Below, in pieces: positions 6,353 through 6,408 of a stretch of DNA of 6,408 bases. Location of the stretch: positions 1 through 6,408 of the forward strand of contig JAOZRP010000140.1 of assembly GCA_029940125.1 (NCBI GenBank). The letters run 5' to 3'. This stretch comes from a bacterium (GTDB lineage: Bacteria > Desulfobacterota > Anaeroferrophillalia > Anaeroferrophillales > Anaeroferrophillaceae). Position 1 is the stretch's first letter; every line of letters begins with the position of its first letter. The position numbers and the translations under genes are program-made. Under the pieces are notes generated by a model. The model had not been told where the DNA came from. It made no database searches and saw only the letters and a program-made list of their open reading frames with translations.

Positions 6353-6408
6353 ATGATTTCAGCAGTGTCCGGTATGTTTTTTGCGTTGTTCTAAAGTCGG
6401 CAGCCGGT

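Overview
This is a chromosomal-looking stretch of about 55-60% G+C with five protein-coding genes, all on the + strand, tightly packed and with matching base composition. It has no tRNA or rRNA gene, CRISPR array, insertion sequence or phage gene that I can see. The gene content is an RqcH/NFACT-type ribosome quality-control protein, a LarA-type nickel-pincer racemase, a stand-alone FAD-linked D-2-hydroxyacid dehydrogenase, an archaeal-looking UPF0282 metallo-beta-lactamase-fold protein and a single-domain UspA. With the GC-rich Gram-negative-looking codon use, this fits an anaerobic or facultative bacterium of the Desulfobacterota (old Deltaproteobacteria) type. That placement is inference from gene content, not from a marker gene.

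Layout. Positions 1-242 are non-coding and hold an inverted pair of 7-bp-periodic repeat arrays (81-143). The NFACT gene follows (243-1769). An 84-bp gap with a possible promoter leads into a three-gene cluster: the larA-like gene (1854-3158), an FAD-linked oxidase gene overlapping it by 4 bp (3155-4762), and the UPF0282 MBL-fold gene 21 bp further on (4784-5722). A 127-bp gap with a plausible sigma-70 promoter and a small palindrome precedes the universal stress protein gene (5850-6320). The last 88 bp are non-coding and may carry a promoter for a gene beyond the window. No convincing intrinsic terminator was found.

How the genes may work together. The larA-like and dehydrogenase genes form a coherent pair. 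The racemase or epimerase would invert C2 of a 2-hydroxyacid, and the flavoprotein would oxidise the D-isomer to the 2-oxoacid. Active-site residues of both are recognisable. The pattern in the oxidase resembles lactate/glycolate-type enzymes more than 2-hydroxyglutarate-type ones, so lactate or a similar monocarboxylate is the best guess. The MBL-fold protein has no known function, and its place in this unit is the most open question. The NFACT protein would act in rescue of stalled ribosomes, and the UspA is a generic stress protein; neither has an evident link to the middle cluster.
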